64,000 nt of DNA from Proteromonas lacertae (GCA_002245135.1 NGBS01001163.1:1-64000); one strand, 5' to 3'. Positions 1-11,930 are shown, counted from the stretch's first letter. Numbers and translations are program-made. The notes: generated by a model not told the origin, from the letters alone.

Positions 1-1690
1 TTTATAATATTTACAGTTCGTATTATTGACTATACAAATAATTTGATTAATTCTATTATAATTTATACAATTTACTATGTATTTTGAAAAATATTTTGTA
101 ATATAAGGTGTAAGGTGATGAGAGTCAACATATACAATTCTGTTATTAATACTTAAACTACATTTGTTGTTGTTACAAAATTTGTCACTTAAATCACATA
201 TTCTAATATGTTTATGATTATAATAAGGAATATTAGAAATTGTGCAATTTACACCTAAAACACAATATGTATTATAATATGTATTTTTGTTTAGATATTG
301 ATAAGCAGGAAATGATAAATGTGGATTGTCATTTAAAATAACAATATTATTAGAATAATTCAATAGTATCTTCTGCAATGCTATGTAATATTTGTCATAA
401 TTATTAATGAATTTATAGTCATTCTTAAATTCAAATGAATATTTAAAATTACACATAATTATTACTTTTTATTTTTCAATAGTTTTATTTTTAATATAAT
501 GTTATCCCATATTAAAAAATGTAATATCAGTTTTCCACTGATTTTTATTAAAAGAAGTAAAACATTACTATTTTTATAAGCAGCATGAATAGCTGATATC
601 CATTGATCCATATGCGAATCTACCATAAAGACTATTTTATCACATTCATTATTAATTATATTAAATTCACATGATTTTCTATTCTTTTGAAAGTCATCCC
701 ATAAACTCCATTTATTATATTTATAATTGTACAATACTTTATCATCTTTTTATTTAGGCTATACGAAAAAATAACACAAAGTATGTATATTAATGATATT
801 GAATAAAAGTTAAATTCTATTAAAACATTTACTATCACTTTTTCACATATAATATACAGTAAAATAGATAATATAATAATTATAATTGTTTTTATATAAA
901 TATTACATTTCATTAGAATTATTATTGGGTAATGAATCAAATACAGTGAATATGATATTTTTGAAAAATGAAATAATATTTTAAATCTATTTGTATTCAA
1001 ATAATTTCCATGAATTATAAAACAAATTGCTATAGTGTATATTATATGTGATAGAACATATTTACTTGATAATGTAATTAAAAGAGTGATATGAAGGAAT
1101 GAGAAAAAGTACCACACTTTAATACTTTTATAATCTCTATTATTTGAATTTATAAAATATGGTATTAAAAATTGGTATAATCTAGGAATTATACAATAAT
1201 AACAATATGAAGCGTTCTTATACATATTCAACATAAAGATATAGAATGAAATTAGCATTAGAGCATTAATGAGATATTTTTTATATGATTGTTAAGTATA
1301 AATGGAATCATGAAATAAAACTGATATTCTAATGATAAACACCAGTAATGTAATACTGGAGATGGTTTATCATACTGATAGAAATAATCAATTTGTTTTT
1401 CATAATAATAGTTATTTGAAATAAACAATAAAGAAAAGAAAATTTCATTCCTATCCACTACATAATTTCTGCATTGAAATAATACAAACAATGAAGAAAG
1501 AAATAATCTGTTATTTCTTTTAATAATATATTTCAAATAGTAAAATTTATGTTTTAGAATTAAACTTGATATTGAAGTAATACTTAAATAACTTGTAAGT
1601 ACTAATAGTATATCTACACCTAAATATCCACCTTTAAAAAGAACTTCATTTATATGAAATAATATAATTGACACTATAGCTAAAAACCTT
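1..1690 (-). pseudogene. Broken membrane O-acyltransferase (copy 1), C-terminus at window edge
   Basis: This is an OafA/YrhL-type acyltransferase (acyltransferase_3 family with an SGNH tail) read in at least four pieces: about 1258-1690, 656-1258, 462-734 and 1-456. Order and motifs follow the family: LFHINE, GGYLGVDILLVL, HYWCLSLEYQFY (family form HYWSLSxEEQFY), SYSLYLIHYP, then an SGNH block-I remnant (MVDSHMDQW in place of GDSH) and a terminal VDSHHLT with the catalytic Asp/His. No initiator Met is visible and the reading frame changes between pieces, so it is dead or badly sequenced. The last piece is open to the left edge. The intact relative would move an acyl group onto a surface or Golgi glycan. 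Confidence 0.8.
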
Positions 1691-2043
1691 AAATAAAATA
1701 TATCATATCAAACATTCATTTAATAAATATATGTTATACTCATTCTTGGAAAGCTTTACAAGGATCAATATTGCTAAACTAGAATGATAACTATCATTCT
1801 GCTTCTTGCGCTTTGAAGATATCAATTCTATTTTATAGAGTTTATCTTGAACAACCTCTCAACCACATGCAAGGATCCAGCAATTTTCAGTTCATAACCA
1901 TTAATTGTAAAATTTAAAATGTAATACATAATACCCGTTTATTTGGTATTAGTCAAAATAGAAATGCAAATTAGTCGATACAAGTCCCATTTGCTAACTA
2001 TAATATTAGAAAATGGTATTAAAAATACTAAAATGTTAAAGAT
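1691..2043. other. Intergenic stretch, no gene seen
   Basis: This spacer separates acyltransferase copies 1 and 2. I see no supported reading frame. About 1735-1900 is less AT-rich than the flanking coding sequence and reads like degraded unrelated DNA; I cannot identify it. Confidence 0.5.
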
Positions 2044-3777
2044 TTAAATTATTTTTATTCTTAATAATTCTCTTTTAATACCATTTTTAATAGTAAGAAA
2101 TGATAAGCAATTGGTTTTAAACAATTTAGTTAGTAAATAGGAGTAAGATAGGGTTAAATGATTAGAATCTTTGTATTTTATATAAGTATTGTTATACACA
2201 TAATAACATTTTCCATTAGAGCAAATATAATTGTTCATATTACAGTAATGTATATTTTGTAATGAGATAATTGGCAATGAATTTACTGTAGCATTAATAC
2301 CTATAATAGAATAACACAGTTCAAATGGCTTATCTGAGTAAATACATTTCAAAGGATCTGAATTTAAAAAAGGAATATCTTGAATAAATAAAACATGAAG
2401 TAACACTGTAGATAGAAATTTTGCATACTTTATAAAAGACGAATTAAAAATACTATAATTATGTATATATATATTTGACACAAAAAATGATGAAATAATA
2501 ATATTATTGCAATTTTCATTTTTACATTTTACCATATTCACAATATTGTTATAAAGATTTCTTTCTATATAATCAGCATGAATAAAAATATGTACTAAAT
2601 TATATTCATATATCTTTGTAATGCTGATAATTGAAGGAAACCATTGTTGTCCATGAGAATCACAAATTAAAAAAATGACATTTTTATTAATTATATGTGA
2701 AATCTTTTTAGTCTTAAAATTGTACAATATTCGATAATATTCATGAAGAGGATCTATTTTAGGTTTTAACATAAATTTGGATTTTTTAATAATAACAATA
2801 TTTTCCTTATAACATAAATACTTGAATAAAAGTAAAATTATCAATATAAGCGCAATAGATTTAAAACTGTCATGTTTCATAGAAAAAATTCTGGATATAT
2901 AATTAATAATAAATGAGAATATCAGTAAATAGCATAATTTTATATATATATTATGTTTAGTAATATACAGTAGTGGATAATGAAGTAGATATAATTGAAA
3001 TGAATATTCACCTAAAAATTTGATTACACGTATGTCAATGAAAGTTCTATTATAATACATAATCATTTGAAGCATTATACATCCCAGTATAGATGTAGCT
3101 GATATGACATAGAAAGAATAGTTAAAATTGCCAAATACTGAGAGTAATATAATTAATATAATCATAAAATCTAACATATATTTGTTATTTATGTTGTATT
3201 TATATATTTTTGAATTAAAACCTAATAAAAATTCATATAATCTACTTTCCATAAGATAGTATGATTTGTTTTTATTTATTCTATTATAAAGAAAACTGAT
3301 TAAATAACTCAAAATAATAATAAAGTTTGATAATTTATTAAACTTGATAAATAAAGGAAATATAACATACATTTGCATTTGCAGTGATATATACCAAAAA
3401 TGTAATATATATGAATGATTTTGAAATTGGTGAAAATAATCAACAGATTTACTATAAAAATAATAATTAGATATTCCTTTTATTGTATATTCGCAATCTT
3501 TGTAGTAATTAATTAACTCATTATATGATATATCTTTAATCAAATATTCAACTAGCAATATTGATATTATTAAAGAAGGATAAATAGAATCTAATCTTCT
3601 AATATAAAAATTATAAGAACTAAAATTTAATGTATCTTTGTTATTTACAAAACCAGATATTTCAAGAAAAAGAGTAACACCTAAATAACCACCTGCAGCA
3701 TAATTGGGATAATAATGATAAACTATAATTAATAATATAGAAAAACCTCTAATTGATTGAACTGCTGAAATAAACAT
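2044..3777 (-). CDS. Membrane O-acyltransferase with SGNH tail (copy 2), intact frame
   Basis: This 577-residue OafA-type protein is the only one of four copies open from ATG to stop. Residues 1-330 carry the family's multi-pass membrane part: VYHYYP, GGYLGVTLFLEISGF near residue 30-45, HFWYISLQMQMY near 125, ESRLYEFLLGF and SFQLYLLHYP. The C-terminal third is an SGNH-like domain with a degenerate block I (ICDSHGQQW, Cys for the usual Gly) and KDSNHLT at the end. The family's HYWSLSxEEQFY box has lost both Glu residues, so activity is doubtful although the frame is open. Its length equals copy 3 exactly, which suggests tandem duplication. The expected role is O-acylation of a glycan in a membrane compartment. 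Confidence 0.85.
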   Translation of the reverse strand: MFISAVQSIRGFSILLIIVYHYYPNYAAGGYLGVTLFLEISGFVNNKDTLNFSSYNFYIRRLDSIYPSLIISILLVEYLIKDISYNELINYYKDCEYTIKGISNYYFYSKSVDYFHQFQNHSYILHFWYISLQMQMYVIFPLFIKFNKLSNFIIILSYLISFLYNRINKNKSYYLMESRLYEFLLGFNSKIYKYNINNKYMLDFMIILIILLSVFGNFNYSFYVISATSILGCIMLQMIMYYNRTFIDIRVIKFLGEYSFQLYLLHYPLLYITKHNIYIKLCYLLIFSFIINYISRIFSMKHDSFKSIALILIILLLFKYLCYKENIVIIKKSKFMLKPKIDPLHEYYRILYNFKTKKISHIINKNVIFLICDSHGQQWFPSIISITKIYEYNLVHIFIHADYIERNLYNNIVNMVKCKNENCNNIIISSFFVSNIYIHNYSIFNSSFIKYAKFLSTVLLHVLFIQDIPFLNSDPLKCIYSDKPFELCYSIIGINATVNSLPIISLQNIHYCNMNNYICSNGKCYYVYNNTYIKYKDSNHLTLSYSYLLTKLFKTNCLSFLTIKNGIKRELLRIKII

Positions 3778-4079
3778 ATATGAAGTAAAATATAAATCAA
3801 CATTTATATATAATTCAATACATACACGGATTATTACCTTACGCCTTTCCTAACCTTCTATTGATTAATAAGAGATTTATTCATCGTAGAATATTCATGC
3901 TTCTGCACTGACCTATCATTCTCTGATGGTAGCTTCTTATTGCATGTAACTCTTTAAATGACAAGGAAAAGTCTGACTTTCTCTCTACGATGATTCAAAA
4001 ACTGGTTTAAACATAGAATACTTTATATATAATATTCCTTTAAACTGTAACTATTCTATGTTTTGGCATTGTTTACATT
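3778..4079. other. Intergenic stretch with a hairpin, no gene
   Basis: This 302-bp gap lies between acyltransferase copies 2 and 3. No reading frame is supported. About 3830-4000 is visibly richer in G and C than the genes around it. The right-hand part holds the inverted repeat described separately. Confidence 0.55.
4009..4063. terminator. 12-bp perfect inverted repeat after acyltransferase copy 3
   Basis: AAACATAGAATA at 4009-4020 is repeated as its exact reverse complement TATTCTATGTTT at 4052-4063, with a 31-nt loop. It begins 16 bp beyond the stop codon of the leftward-reading copy 3, where a 3'-end hairpin would sit. Giant viruses such as mimivirus use 3' hairpins as polyadenylation signals, but I did not find an equivalent hairpin after every gene in this block, so the role is a guess. 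Confidence 0.35.
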
Positions 4080-5813
4080 TTAAAAATATAATTGTAAATT
4101 GCATCCTTTATATGGATATTTCCATGCTCTTAGTATCTTATTTTTATATAGTATATATTCACATTCTAATGTTAGCGGTGAATTTTTGTTGTTATATATG
4201 ATAAAAGGTTTAATAATTTCAATTGTATAATTAAATATACTCTTATAAAAATTAAATGTGAAATGATGTTCATCATAATATATGCAATTGCCTTTATAGT
4301 TAAGATTACATGAGTTGTTATTACAGAAAAGATGTGTTAGATCCACAGATATAATTCCATTATAATGATGATTATTGTTATATGAAAATATAGTAATATC
4401 TACTCCCTTTTTAGCTAAACATTTTTTTTGCTTTTTGCATGATAATCTATGTTTCAACACTGGAGTTGGTATGAAGTATAATATATAATCTGTTTTTGTT
4501 TTAAGATAAAGCAAATATGAATCAATTTTTGATGGATATATTTTGAGATATTCTTCATGTAGATTATCATAAAACAGATTCATATTAATTATAAATTGAA
4601 AATAATCTGTAATATCATATATATTAGAATTGTTTCTTACAATAAACTCAGTATGAATATATTTATAATATATAACATAATTATTAAATTTCAGTATATG
4701 ATAAAAATTTCCTAATAAATTAAATGCATGTGAGTCTCCTACCACTAATATTGACTTGTAAATAAATTCTTTATTACTTCTATAGCAACAGTAACTTTCT
4801 CTATTAATAATCTCTCTATTATTCAATATACATAAAATATTACCATTTTTATTATTATTCCTCATTATATTTATATTAATATACAACATACTGTATATTT
4901 CAATTAGCAGTAATGTAAAATACATGAATTTATGTTTCATTACACTTGTCATAGGATTTTTGCCATAAAGAATGAACAAAATAATAGACATTACACCAAC
5001 TCTAAAAGTTAATAAAATATCGAATGATTCTAATTTAATTATTGGATAATGTAAGAGATATATATAAAAAGAAGTCTGGCCTATTATTTCAATTGGACTA
5101 TATTTAATCTTTGCTGAAGAAGATAAATATAAAACTGTTGAAATTACTATGACAATCTGATATAATCTTTCATCAATATAATTATTTGAATAAATAAAAA
5201 TGCTTGTTGTAAATAATAATGATATGCACTTTAAATATATATTGTTATTCTTAATTGTATTAATTTTTGTAACTAAATATTCCCAAATTCTTGTAATGAA
5301 CGAAAAATAATTATAGGATGTATATACATTAAATGTTATAATGTAGATTAACAAAGAAAATGATGATAAGACTAAACTTATAAATTTTGAATCATTAACA
5401 TTAAATGAATTAATAAAATGTAATTAAAAATCAACAGAAATATACCAATGATGAAGAAAGAGAGAATGTTCAGGAGGATTGAAATAATCAGTAGTGTGAT
5501 AAATAAAATAATAATTTGAATATAAGAAAGAGGTTGATAATATTTCGCTGTATAATTGATCATATTGTTGTTCATATATTTCTTTTCTATACAGCATAAT
5601 TACTATAAACATTTCTGAAAAACAAGGAAATAATAATCTAACATATCTTTTCAATAAGTTATTCCAATTTTTGTTAGAATTAGATAAATATCCTGAAATT
5701 ATAAGAAATATTATTACAGCTATATAGCCATGTTTCAAAATATTACCATGATATAAAACAATAAATATTATGGAATAACCTCGAAGTATTTGAATATCAT
5801 TTCTATAATTCAT
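4080..5813 (-). pseudogene. Membrane O-acyltransferase (copy 3) with one in-frame stop
   Basis: A single frame of 578 codons, the same length as copy 2, is interrupted only by TAA at 5424-5426 (codon 130). The stop falls in the family's signature box, in HHWYISVDF-stop-LHF, at the position of the near-invariant Gln of HYWSLSxEEQFY, so a CAA to TAA change explains it. Everything downstream remains open: ESRIWEYLV, SFYIYLLHYP, an SGNH block I that is still canonical (VVGDSHAFN) and a C-terminal DEHHFT with catalytic Asp/His. The long intact tail suggests that inactivation is recent or that the stop is read through. A TAA-as-Gln code is not supported, because neighbouring genes end in TAA and use CAA for Gln. 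Confidence 0.85.
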
Positions 5814-5972
5814 ATTAACAAATTTAAGGAAGATATTTTGATTCTTACTACTTGGTAAAATTTAAGACTTTTATCATTTCTTTATGCGGATATTATACTA
5901 AACAGTTTATCTTTTCTTTATCTATTATTACATTATTCTAACACTATGAGAATTTGATAAAATGCATGATTC

Positions 5973-6785
5973 TTATATTTTGCAGTTGTAGTCTTTTATA
6001 TAAAACCCTAAATTATTTTTAAATAATGCAACTTTATAACCTTTAACCACTACTCTTGAAATAAAATCTAAATCTTCTGTTGATTGAAGTGATTCATTAA
6101 ATCTAATAGTATTCATAATTTTCCTTTTAATTGAAGGCCAACCATTTGTTATATAGAATCTATTAGAAACATCACACTTGTATATCCTATTGTCAAAATA
6201 AAATGTATCTCTACATCTTTTGGTTATTAAATTACATTGATTTGTTATACTATATTTACTATACAGTTTAGATATATTGTGCAAATCTAATATACTACTA
6301 TTTCTAGTTGATGGATGCAAAACTACGTCTATATATTTGTTTTCATTGAATATTTTATATATTGTATATATTCTATAAATTGACATTCGATCATCAACAT
6401 CAAAATATGAAATAACAGAACAATGCGAATTATAATATCCAACATTTCTATTAGATGCAGCATTATATTTATTTCTTCTATAAATTATAACTAACCTATT
6501 GGTACATCTTTTTAATTGTTTTGATGTGTTTAGAATATTACTAATACTTTTATTATATATTCCTGATATTACTATAATTAATTCATTAGGATATTTTACT
6601 GATTCACATACACTTCTTGTTAATATGTTATGACATCTAGAAAAATCTTCAAATGTAGAAGGTATTATTAAAGATATACAAAAACTATATACATTTTTGA
6701 AGGATATTTCATATAAATTATAAAATATTATTAAAACTAGTAATAAAATGATAGAACAGAAGTGTATTTTACCTATCTTTAACAG
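5973..6785 (-). CDS. GT-A/GT2-like glycosyltransferase, type II membrane, start not found
   Basis: The open frame runs from just after a stop at 6786-6788 down to 5973, about 270 residues, with no ATG near its beginning. The N-terminus has one hydrophobic anchor (IILLLVLIIFYNLYE), as in Golgi glycosyltransferases. The middle reads PNELIIVISG, then AASNRNVG and YFDVDDRM. A 'RN-G' helix followed by an acidic DxDD motif is the usual GT2/GT-A layout for a metal-bound nucleotide sugar. The C-terminus has STEDLDFISRVVVKGY, which resembles the catalytic ED motif. An ATG a few bases upstream (MLNF) is out of frame, so one short indel may have removed the start. I cannot name its substrate. Confidence 0.6.
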   Translation of the reverse strand: MLKIGKIHFCSIILLLVLIIFYNLYEISFKNVYSFCISLIIPSTFEDFSRCHNILTRSVCESVKYPNELIIVISGIYNKSISNILNTSKQLKRCTNRLVIIYRRNKYNAASNRNVGYYNSHCSVISYFDVDDRMSIYRIYTIYKIFNENKYIDVVLHPSTRNSSILDLHNISKLYSKYSITNQCNLITKRCRDTFYFDNRIYKCDVSNRFYITNGWPSIKRKIMNTIRFNESLQSTEDLDFISRVVVKGYKVALFKNNLGFYIKDYNCKI

Positions 6786-7529
6786 CTAAAATTTAACATT
6801 CTATACACATTGTTTATATATTTATTATTTAAATATTCTACAATGATTTAATTCTTGTGAAATAAATATTAAAGAAAAACTTCTATATATTAAAGAAAAA
6901 CTCTTTTTGCTAGATAAAACAAGTCCCTGAAACTGCCGAAATCAGGTTTAAGTTATTCTAATATTATATCAAGTGCTCTACATTTACTAAACTTATATAT
7001 TTATATTATTATTATAAAATGTAGTTAAAAACAATGTGATAAAATTAAAACATATAAGTATTACTTTCACATATATTTAACAAATTCATTAATCCTACGC
7101 TATTGACTTGAAAAATATTTAACAAATGATGTTGAACTACCAAATTAATTACATATTCATAAATATTTTATATAAATACTTAAAAATAAAAAGTCTCTTA
7201 ATAGATTATTTAACATCAGTATAAAAGGATTGAATACAAAAAGTGCAAAATGTTTATATTTAGTTCAGTCAACAATTGATCTAAGTGATCATAGTAAATC
7301 CTGGCTTATCCACATAATATTATTATAATATTTATTATATTGAGTTTATATCCAATAGGAAAATATTCCCAATAAGATAAAATATTAAATAATATTTTGT
7401 AGGATAAACATAATATCATTTATTTTATATAAGAACAAATTATATATAAACATTTCAAGTATATCATCTAGATAATTAAAATATATAGTTTCTATATATG
7501 AAGAAGTTAAAAAAACTAATAACTAAATG
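6786..7529. other. Intergenic stretch, no gene seen
   Basis: This is 744 bp of extremely AT-rich sequence, the longest gap in the glycan block. I found no supported frame, RNA gene or strong repeat. It separates the GT2-like gene from the PF03407-like gene. Confidence 0.6.
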
Positions 7530-8866
7530 CTATTGTAGATATCTTTTCATTCGTTTTATTCCTTTAACGGTTATATTATGAATTGATATAGATGAAATGT
7601 TTAATATGATATAATTTATTCTTTTATCAATAAGATTAATAATGTAAGGCAAACTATCATTTTTAATATTTAAATATATTGGATGTTTATATATATTTGG
7701 TACTAATTTGTTATATGAAAAAGAGTGCTCTCTATATTTGTTGTAATAATATTTATTTAATTCTTCAATATCCCAATATTTTATAAAATTACATTTTCTA
7801 TAAATAACATCATTGTTATTATTTATATTATATATATTACATGGAAATGATGGTAATATAACAATTCTATTTGTCAGCTTATTTAATGAAAAAAGAATAA
7901 ATAATACTGCTTCTATGTCAATATTATTATTTGAATTTATTGTTGCGGATATATACTTATTCTTTTCTGAAGTGTAATAATTGTTATCATCTACAGTAAA
8001 AAATAACATTTCTTTTTCTCGATATATTTTATTTTCTATTCCAACTATAAAATTGTTATGAACTGAAATATAAGAGTGGTCTATGAGTTAAAAATGAATA
8101 TCATACTACTATAGTCAAAGAAAAATTCTCTTTTTTCAATTGTATAAAATAGATTTCCATTAACAAACAATCTATCAGACAAATATTGTATTTTTATTAT
8201 TTTATTTCGTCTTATCTCATAATTCCAATATTTTTGATCTGTTCTTCCCTTTTCATTCATTATTCTATGATACACATTACATACAAATTCTTTTGAAGAT
8301 TTTGTTGGATTGATCAGGCTAACGAATTATAGAAATGAATTATACAAAAATCCTGCATTCAAATAATTTTTATTATCACAAGCAGCAATAATGTCAAAAT
8401 ATATTGAACTAAAATAACGAATAGGACTTTTAAAGAAGTGTATATCAGGATCAAGTATTAAAACTCTATAATTCATTTGTAATAATTTCTTTATAATATA
8501 TAATCTATTTCTTATTATTAAAGCATAACACTTTGTATTGTAATTACATATCGAACCTCTTGACAAATTAATATTATAATAAAAAATATTTAATTTCATA
8601 ATTTTATGCATGCTTTTATAGCTTGAATAATCAAAAGATAAATATAAGTGGTTTTTAATATTAAATCGTTTGGTGAATGTATAGTATAAATTTTGTGATA
8701 TTGCTCTATATGATTCTGATACAACAGATAAAATAATTTCTCTGTTAAAATAATGTCTAATATATTCATAAAAGTCATAATTATTTGTTTTGTAACTAAA
8801 ATTAACAATTTTATAAATAAAAAATAACATATAGAATAACAATATTATATAAATACTATTTTCCAT
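7530..8866 (-). pseudogene. PF03407-type nucleotide-sugar transferase, split by frameshifts
   Basis: Three pieces in order (8327-8866, 8081-8275, 7530-8009) make one glycosyltransferase of the Nucleotid_trans type. The first ATG that gives a sensible protein is at 8864-8866 and starts a membrane anchor (MENSIYIILLFYMLFFI). The diagnostic stretch is YRVLILDPDIHFFKSPIRYF followed by DIIAACDN and NAGFLY: a DxD metal motif, then the conserved Asn-Ala-Gly of the acceptor side. The C-terminal piece has RIVILPSFPCN, seen in the same family. Frame changes occur near 8276-8326 and 8010-8080. The start lies 19 bp from the stop of acyltransferase copy 4. Substrate unknown. Confidence 0.65.
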
Positions 8867-8885
8867 TTCCAAAATAAAAAATACT

Positions 8886-10656
8886 TTAATTGATTCTATA
8901 ATAAGGACATTTTTTATTATATGTATAATTCTTATCATATTCTATATATTTTGATATTAGTTTCGCTACTTTACCTGACAAATATCTTAAATAAAATATA
9001 CTAAAATGATTTTTATCTGAATATACAGGAATATTATTAAAGTAATATAAACACTTGTTATTTTGAATAATGTTTTCATCCCATAAAGTAATTACATCAA
9101 TATTATCAATCTTTGGCTTAATTAGTTTACTTGGAATAAAACATGTTTTATTAACTGTTCCAAAGCAATCTGTTTTTTTATACTTAGAACATTCATTTGG
9201 ATCATGAGTGTGTCTAGGATTATCATTGCTTAAAATAATTCTTTTACAAATAGATATGAAATTTAAGGAAAGATTATATAAATATACATATGTTATAGTC
9301 ATTGTCAAATAATTTCCAAAAATACATAAATTATAGTTAAAATGTGAAAATTGTTTTTTTTAAAATATAAATGTATTTAGAGCTATAAGATCCTCTTCGA
9401 ATAAAATAATGAACTATATGAAATGTTTGATTAAATTTACTATTTAAAAGTGCAATAATATAGTGTTGAATATGAGAATCACCAACAAATAATATTGAAG
9501 ATTTATAAATATGCGAATGATAAATTGTATTACAACAGTTACTAATAATCTCCTTAAAGTGTTGTATTAGTTGCGAACTGGTGTAATGTTTCATATTTTT
9601 TAATGCTGCAGTAGATAATTTGTCTAAATATATCAACACATTTAGCATAATCATATTTGACACTACAAAAATAATAATAGTATATTTATTAAATAATTCA
9701 AAGTATCCTTTGTAAAATGGAATTTCTATTAAGTAGTAAGAAATATATACACCAATTATAATAATTGCATATTTACACATAACTGAATAATTGCATATAT
9801 TTTTAAGAGGAAAATGAATCAAATAGATTGAATAAGACATATTTCCAAATATACTTAAAATATTGATTTTCATAATTTCACCTGTATTATATGAATATAA
9901 TGTATATAAACCACATAATACAGGTATAAATGAATTATAGCTAGGATATAACATGTCATCATTATAGTATATTGATAAAATTATTAGTATAATTACAGAA
10001 TAATCAGAATTAAATAATTTGTGCCTTACGTCTTTATAAGGAACGTATCTGAATAGAGCTCCAACTAATAACTCCCATGAACGACTAGATAGATAGAAAT
10101 ACCCTTTGTTTTTATCTATAAAACCATAATTTAAGCATATAATAATTGAAATAATTGATGAAATTATATACAACATTAGAATATTGTTATAAAAAATACT
10201 TATGAAAATTGGTGAAATGATATAAAATTGTTCTTCAAGTGATAATGACCAATAATGTAATAGTGGACTTTCTTTTAATCCAGCATGAAAGTAATCTATT
10301 TTATTATTGTAGAAGTGATAGTTTGCATGAATAAGCAAGCTTGAAATTGCATCATTTTTATATACTGAAAAATTACTAAAGTCAAATTTATATATACAAA
10401 GAGTTACGATAAATATTGTTGATAAAGATGCAGGAAATAATCTTCTTACTCTTGCAGAATAAAATGAGCTATAAAATTCATTATTCTGATTCTTTATTCT
10501 ATTTTCAATTGAATAGCATACTAAAAATCCAGAAATAACAAAAAATATATCAACTCCAATAAAACCGCCAGGCATTGTTTTTGGATTTATATGATAAAAT
10601 GAAACAAATAAAACTGCAATTCCTCGCAAAGCTTGTATATCATATCTATAATTCAT
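8886..10656 (-). pseudogene. Membrane O-acyltransferase with SGNH tail (copy 4), one frame break
   Basis: This is the best-conserved copy. The N-terminal 439 codons (9337-10656) contain every family box: FYHINP, GVDIFFVISGFL, RVRRLFPA, HYWSLSLEEQFY, SRSWELLVGAL, SYSIYLIHFPL, then SGNH block I FVGDSHIQHY. The remaining SGNH part (8886-9308) follows in another frame and ends with SDKNHFS, the catalytic Asp/His. The break is close to a run of eight T at about 9354-9361, so a one-base sequencing or replication slip is the simplest cause. If that is an artefact, this is a full-length enzyme of about 590 residues. The protein would acylate a glycan, with donor transfer in the membrane part and the SGNH part completing it. 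Confidence 0.85.
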
Positions 10657-10679
10657 AAGTTATTTACTGGTTGATTTTC

Positions 10680-11843
10680 TTATGCAATTAATATTTCATT
10701 TTTAACTATTTTGGAATTATAATTTATTATTTTTTCTCTAATATCTGAGCTACATTGTGTAAAGTTACCTATTAATCCTTTTATTATATATGGATATATT
10801 CTTCTTGTGTGTCTTATAAATCCAAATTGGGAATTGATTTTAGTTTGTGAATAATTATTAGTATAACCAGTTACCCAATGAATACTAACAGCAGTTATTT
10901 TGTATAAATTTCTCAAAAATAGTTTAGGCCATTTCCATGTATAAGCACAACAACTGTGATATGAGAATATATCACAATCTTCTATATTATGTACAAATCT
11001 ATCAAAGTAAGGAACATAATATCTTTTAAATATTTTCTCTTGAAAAATGTATGTATCAAACGTTTTATTATTCTTTTCTTCAATTTTTTCAATCATTGTG
11101 AGTATTTTCTCCTCTTCTATTGGCCACAATATTTCATCTAAATCAGTCATTATTATATTATTAGATGTATAATAGTTTCTATAAACACAATCATTTAATT
11201 TTATTCTTTGTCCATATGTTTTATATTTTGCATATTTTAGATCAAATTCATTTTCAAATTGAATAATATCTAATATACCTTTCTTTATATAGTAATATAA
11301 TGCTTTTGATACATTCTTTGTACAAGAAGTTTTATATATTGTGAAATGATCCACACCGAAAAATCTATATGATTCAATCATTTGAATAAACATATTGTAT
11401 GCGCTATAATTAATCATTTTTCCAATACAAACTGTTATATTATGTTTATGTAAATAATTTCTTTCTAATTTCTGATTAATATTAATATTGTGCAAATTCA
11501 GTATTATTTTTTGTGGAAATGTTGTTACATATACTAATATATTAATCACAGTATTATCTTCAGATAATTTTGTATATATATTTAATTTACAGTTTTGCGT
11601 AGTTTTAGTATATAAAACTTTACAGGATATATTATTATCAATTTTACTATTGTTATAGTTGTAAAGAATTAATCTAATAGCATTAAATCTAATATCATAA
11701 TAATATGATATTAAAAATAAATTCTTTATTATTTCAATAGTTTTAATACTTTTAAAGAATGCTATATTTGCCAGTCTAATTATTATACTAATAATAATAA
11801 AAGTATATAGCACTAATATTATCAATATAATATATCTAATCAT
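10680..11843 (-). CDS. GT92-family glycosyltransferase, type II membrane protein
   Basis: This 387-residue protein starts with a membrane anchor (MIRYIILIILVLYTFIIISI). From about residue 130 it matches GT92 (PF01697, formerly DUF23): ICVGKM, a 'YRFFGVDHFTIY' segment, GQRIKLNDCVYRN and then TDLDEILWP, whose acidic DxDE is the metal/nucleotide-sugar site. Known GT92 enzymes add galactose to fucose on N-glycan cores; whether this one does is an inference. It lies 24 bp downstream of acyltransferase copy 4's start and shares an 87-bp divergent promoter region with the next gene. The frame is intact and the C-terminal helix-rich tail is of family length. Confidence 0.85.
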   Translation of the reverse strand: MIRYIILIILVLYTFIIISIIIRLANIAFFKSIKTIEIIKNLFLISYYYDIRFNAIRLILYNYNNSKIDNNISCKVLYTKTTQNCKLNIYTKLSEDNTVINILVYVTTFPQKIILNLHNININQKLERNYLHKHNITVCIGKMINYSAYNMFIQMIESYRFFGVDHFTIYKTSCTKNVSKALYYYIKKGILDIIQFENEFDLKYAKYKTYGQRIKLNDCVYRNYYTSNNIIMTDLDEILWPIEEEKILTMIEKIEEKNNKTFDTYIFQEKIFKRYYVPYFDRFVHNIEDCDIFSYHSCCAYTWKWPKLFLRNLYKITAVSIHWVTGYTNNYSQTKINSQFGFIRHTRRIYPYIIKGLIGNFTQCSSDIREKIINYNSKIVKNEILIA

Positions 11844-11910
11844 TATTTACATCATAATTAATAAAAGAATTGTAATTAATTAATGATTTTATTAGAATAT
11901 ATGTAAATAA
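11843..11910. promoter_or_regulatory. Divergent promoter with a 10-bp inverted repeat
   Basis: TTATTTACAT at 11843-11852 and its exact reverse complement ATGTAAATAA at 11901-11910 bracket the gap between the GT92 gene (leftward) and the FkbM-like gene (rightward, ATG at 11931). The arms are 48 nt apart, and the interior is also partly palindromic (AATTAAT/ATTAATT). Mirror-placed copies of one element in front of two divergent genes suggest a shared regulatory site. In sequence this AT-rich, chance palindromes are common, so confidence is modest. Confidence 0.35.
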
Positions 11911-11930
11911 CTCGTTATAATATATGAAGA

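Noticed and set aside
5424-5813. Idea that TAA encodes Gln (ciliate-like code) in the acyltransferase block.
   Set aside because: Neighbouring genes in the block end at TAA exactly where the family ends, and Gln is written CAA throughout. Only one internal TAA falls on a conserved Gln, so a nonsense change is simpler.
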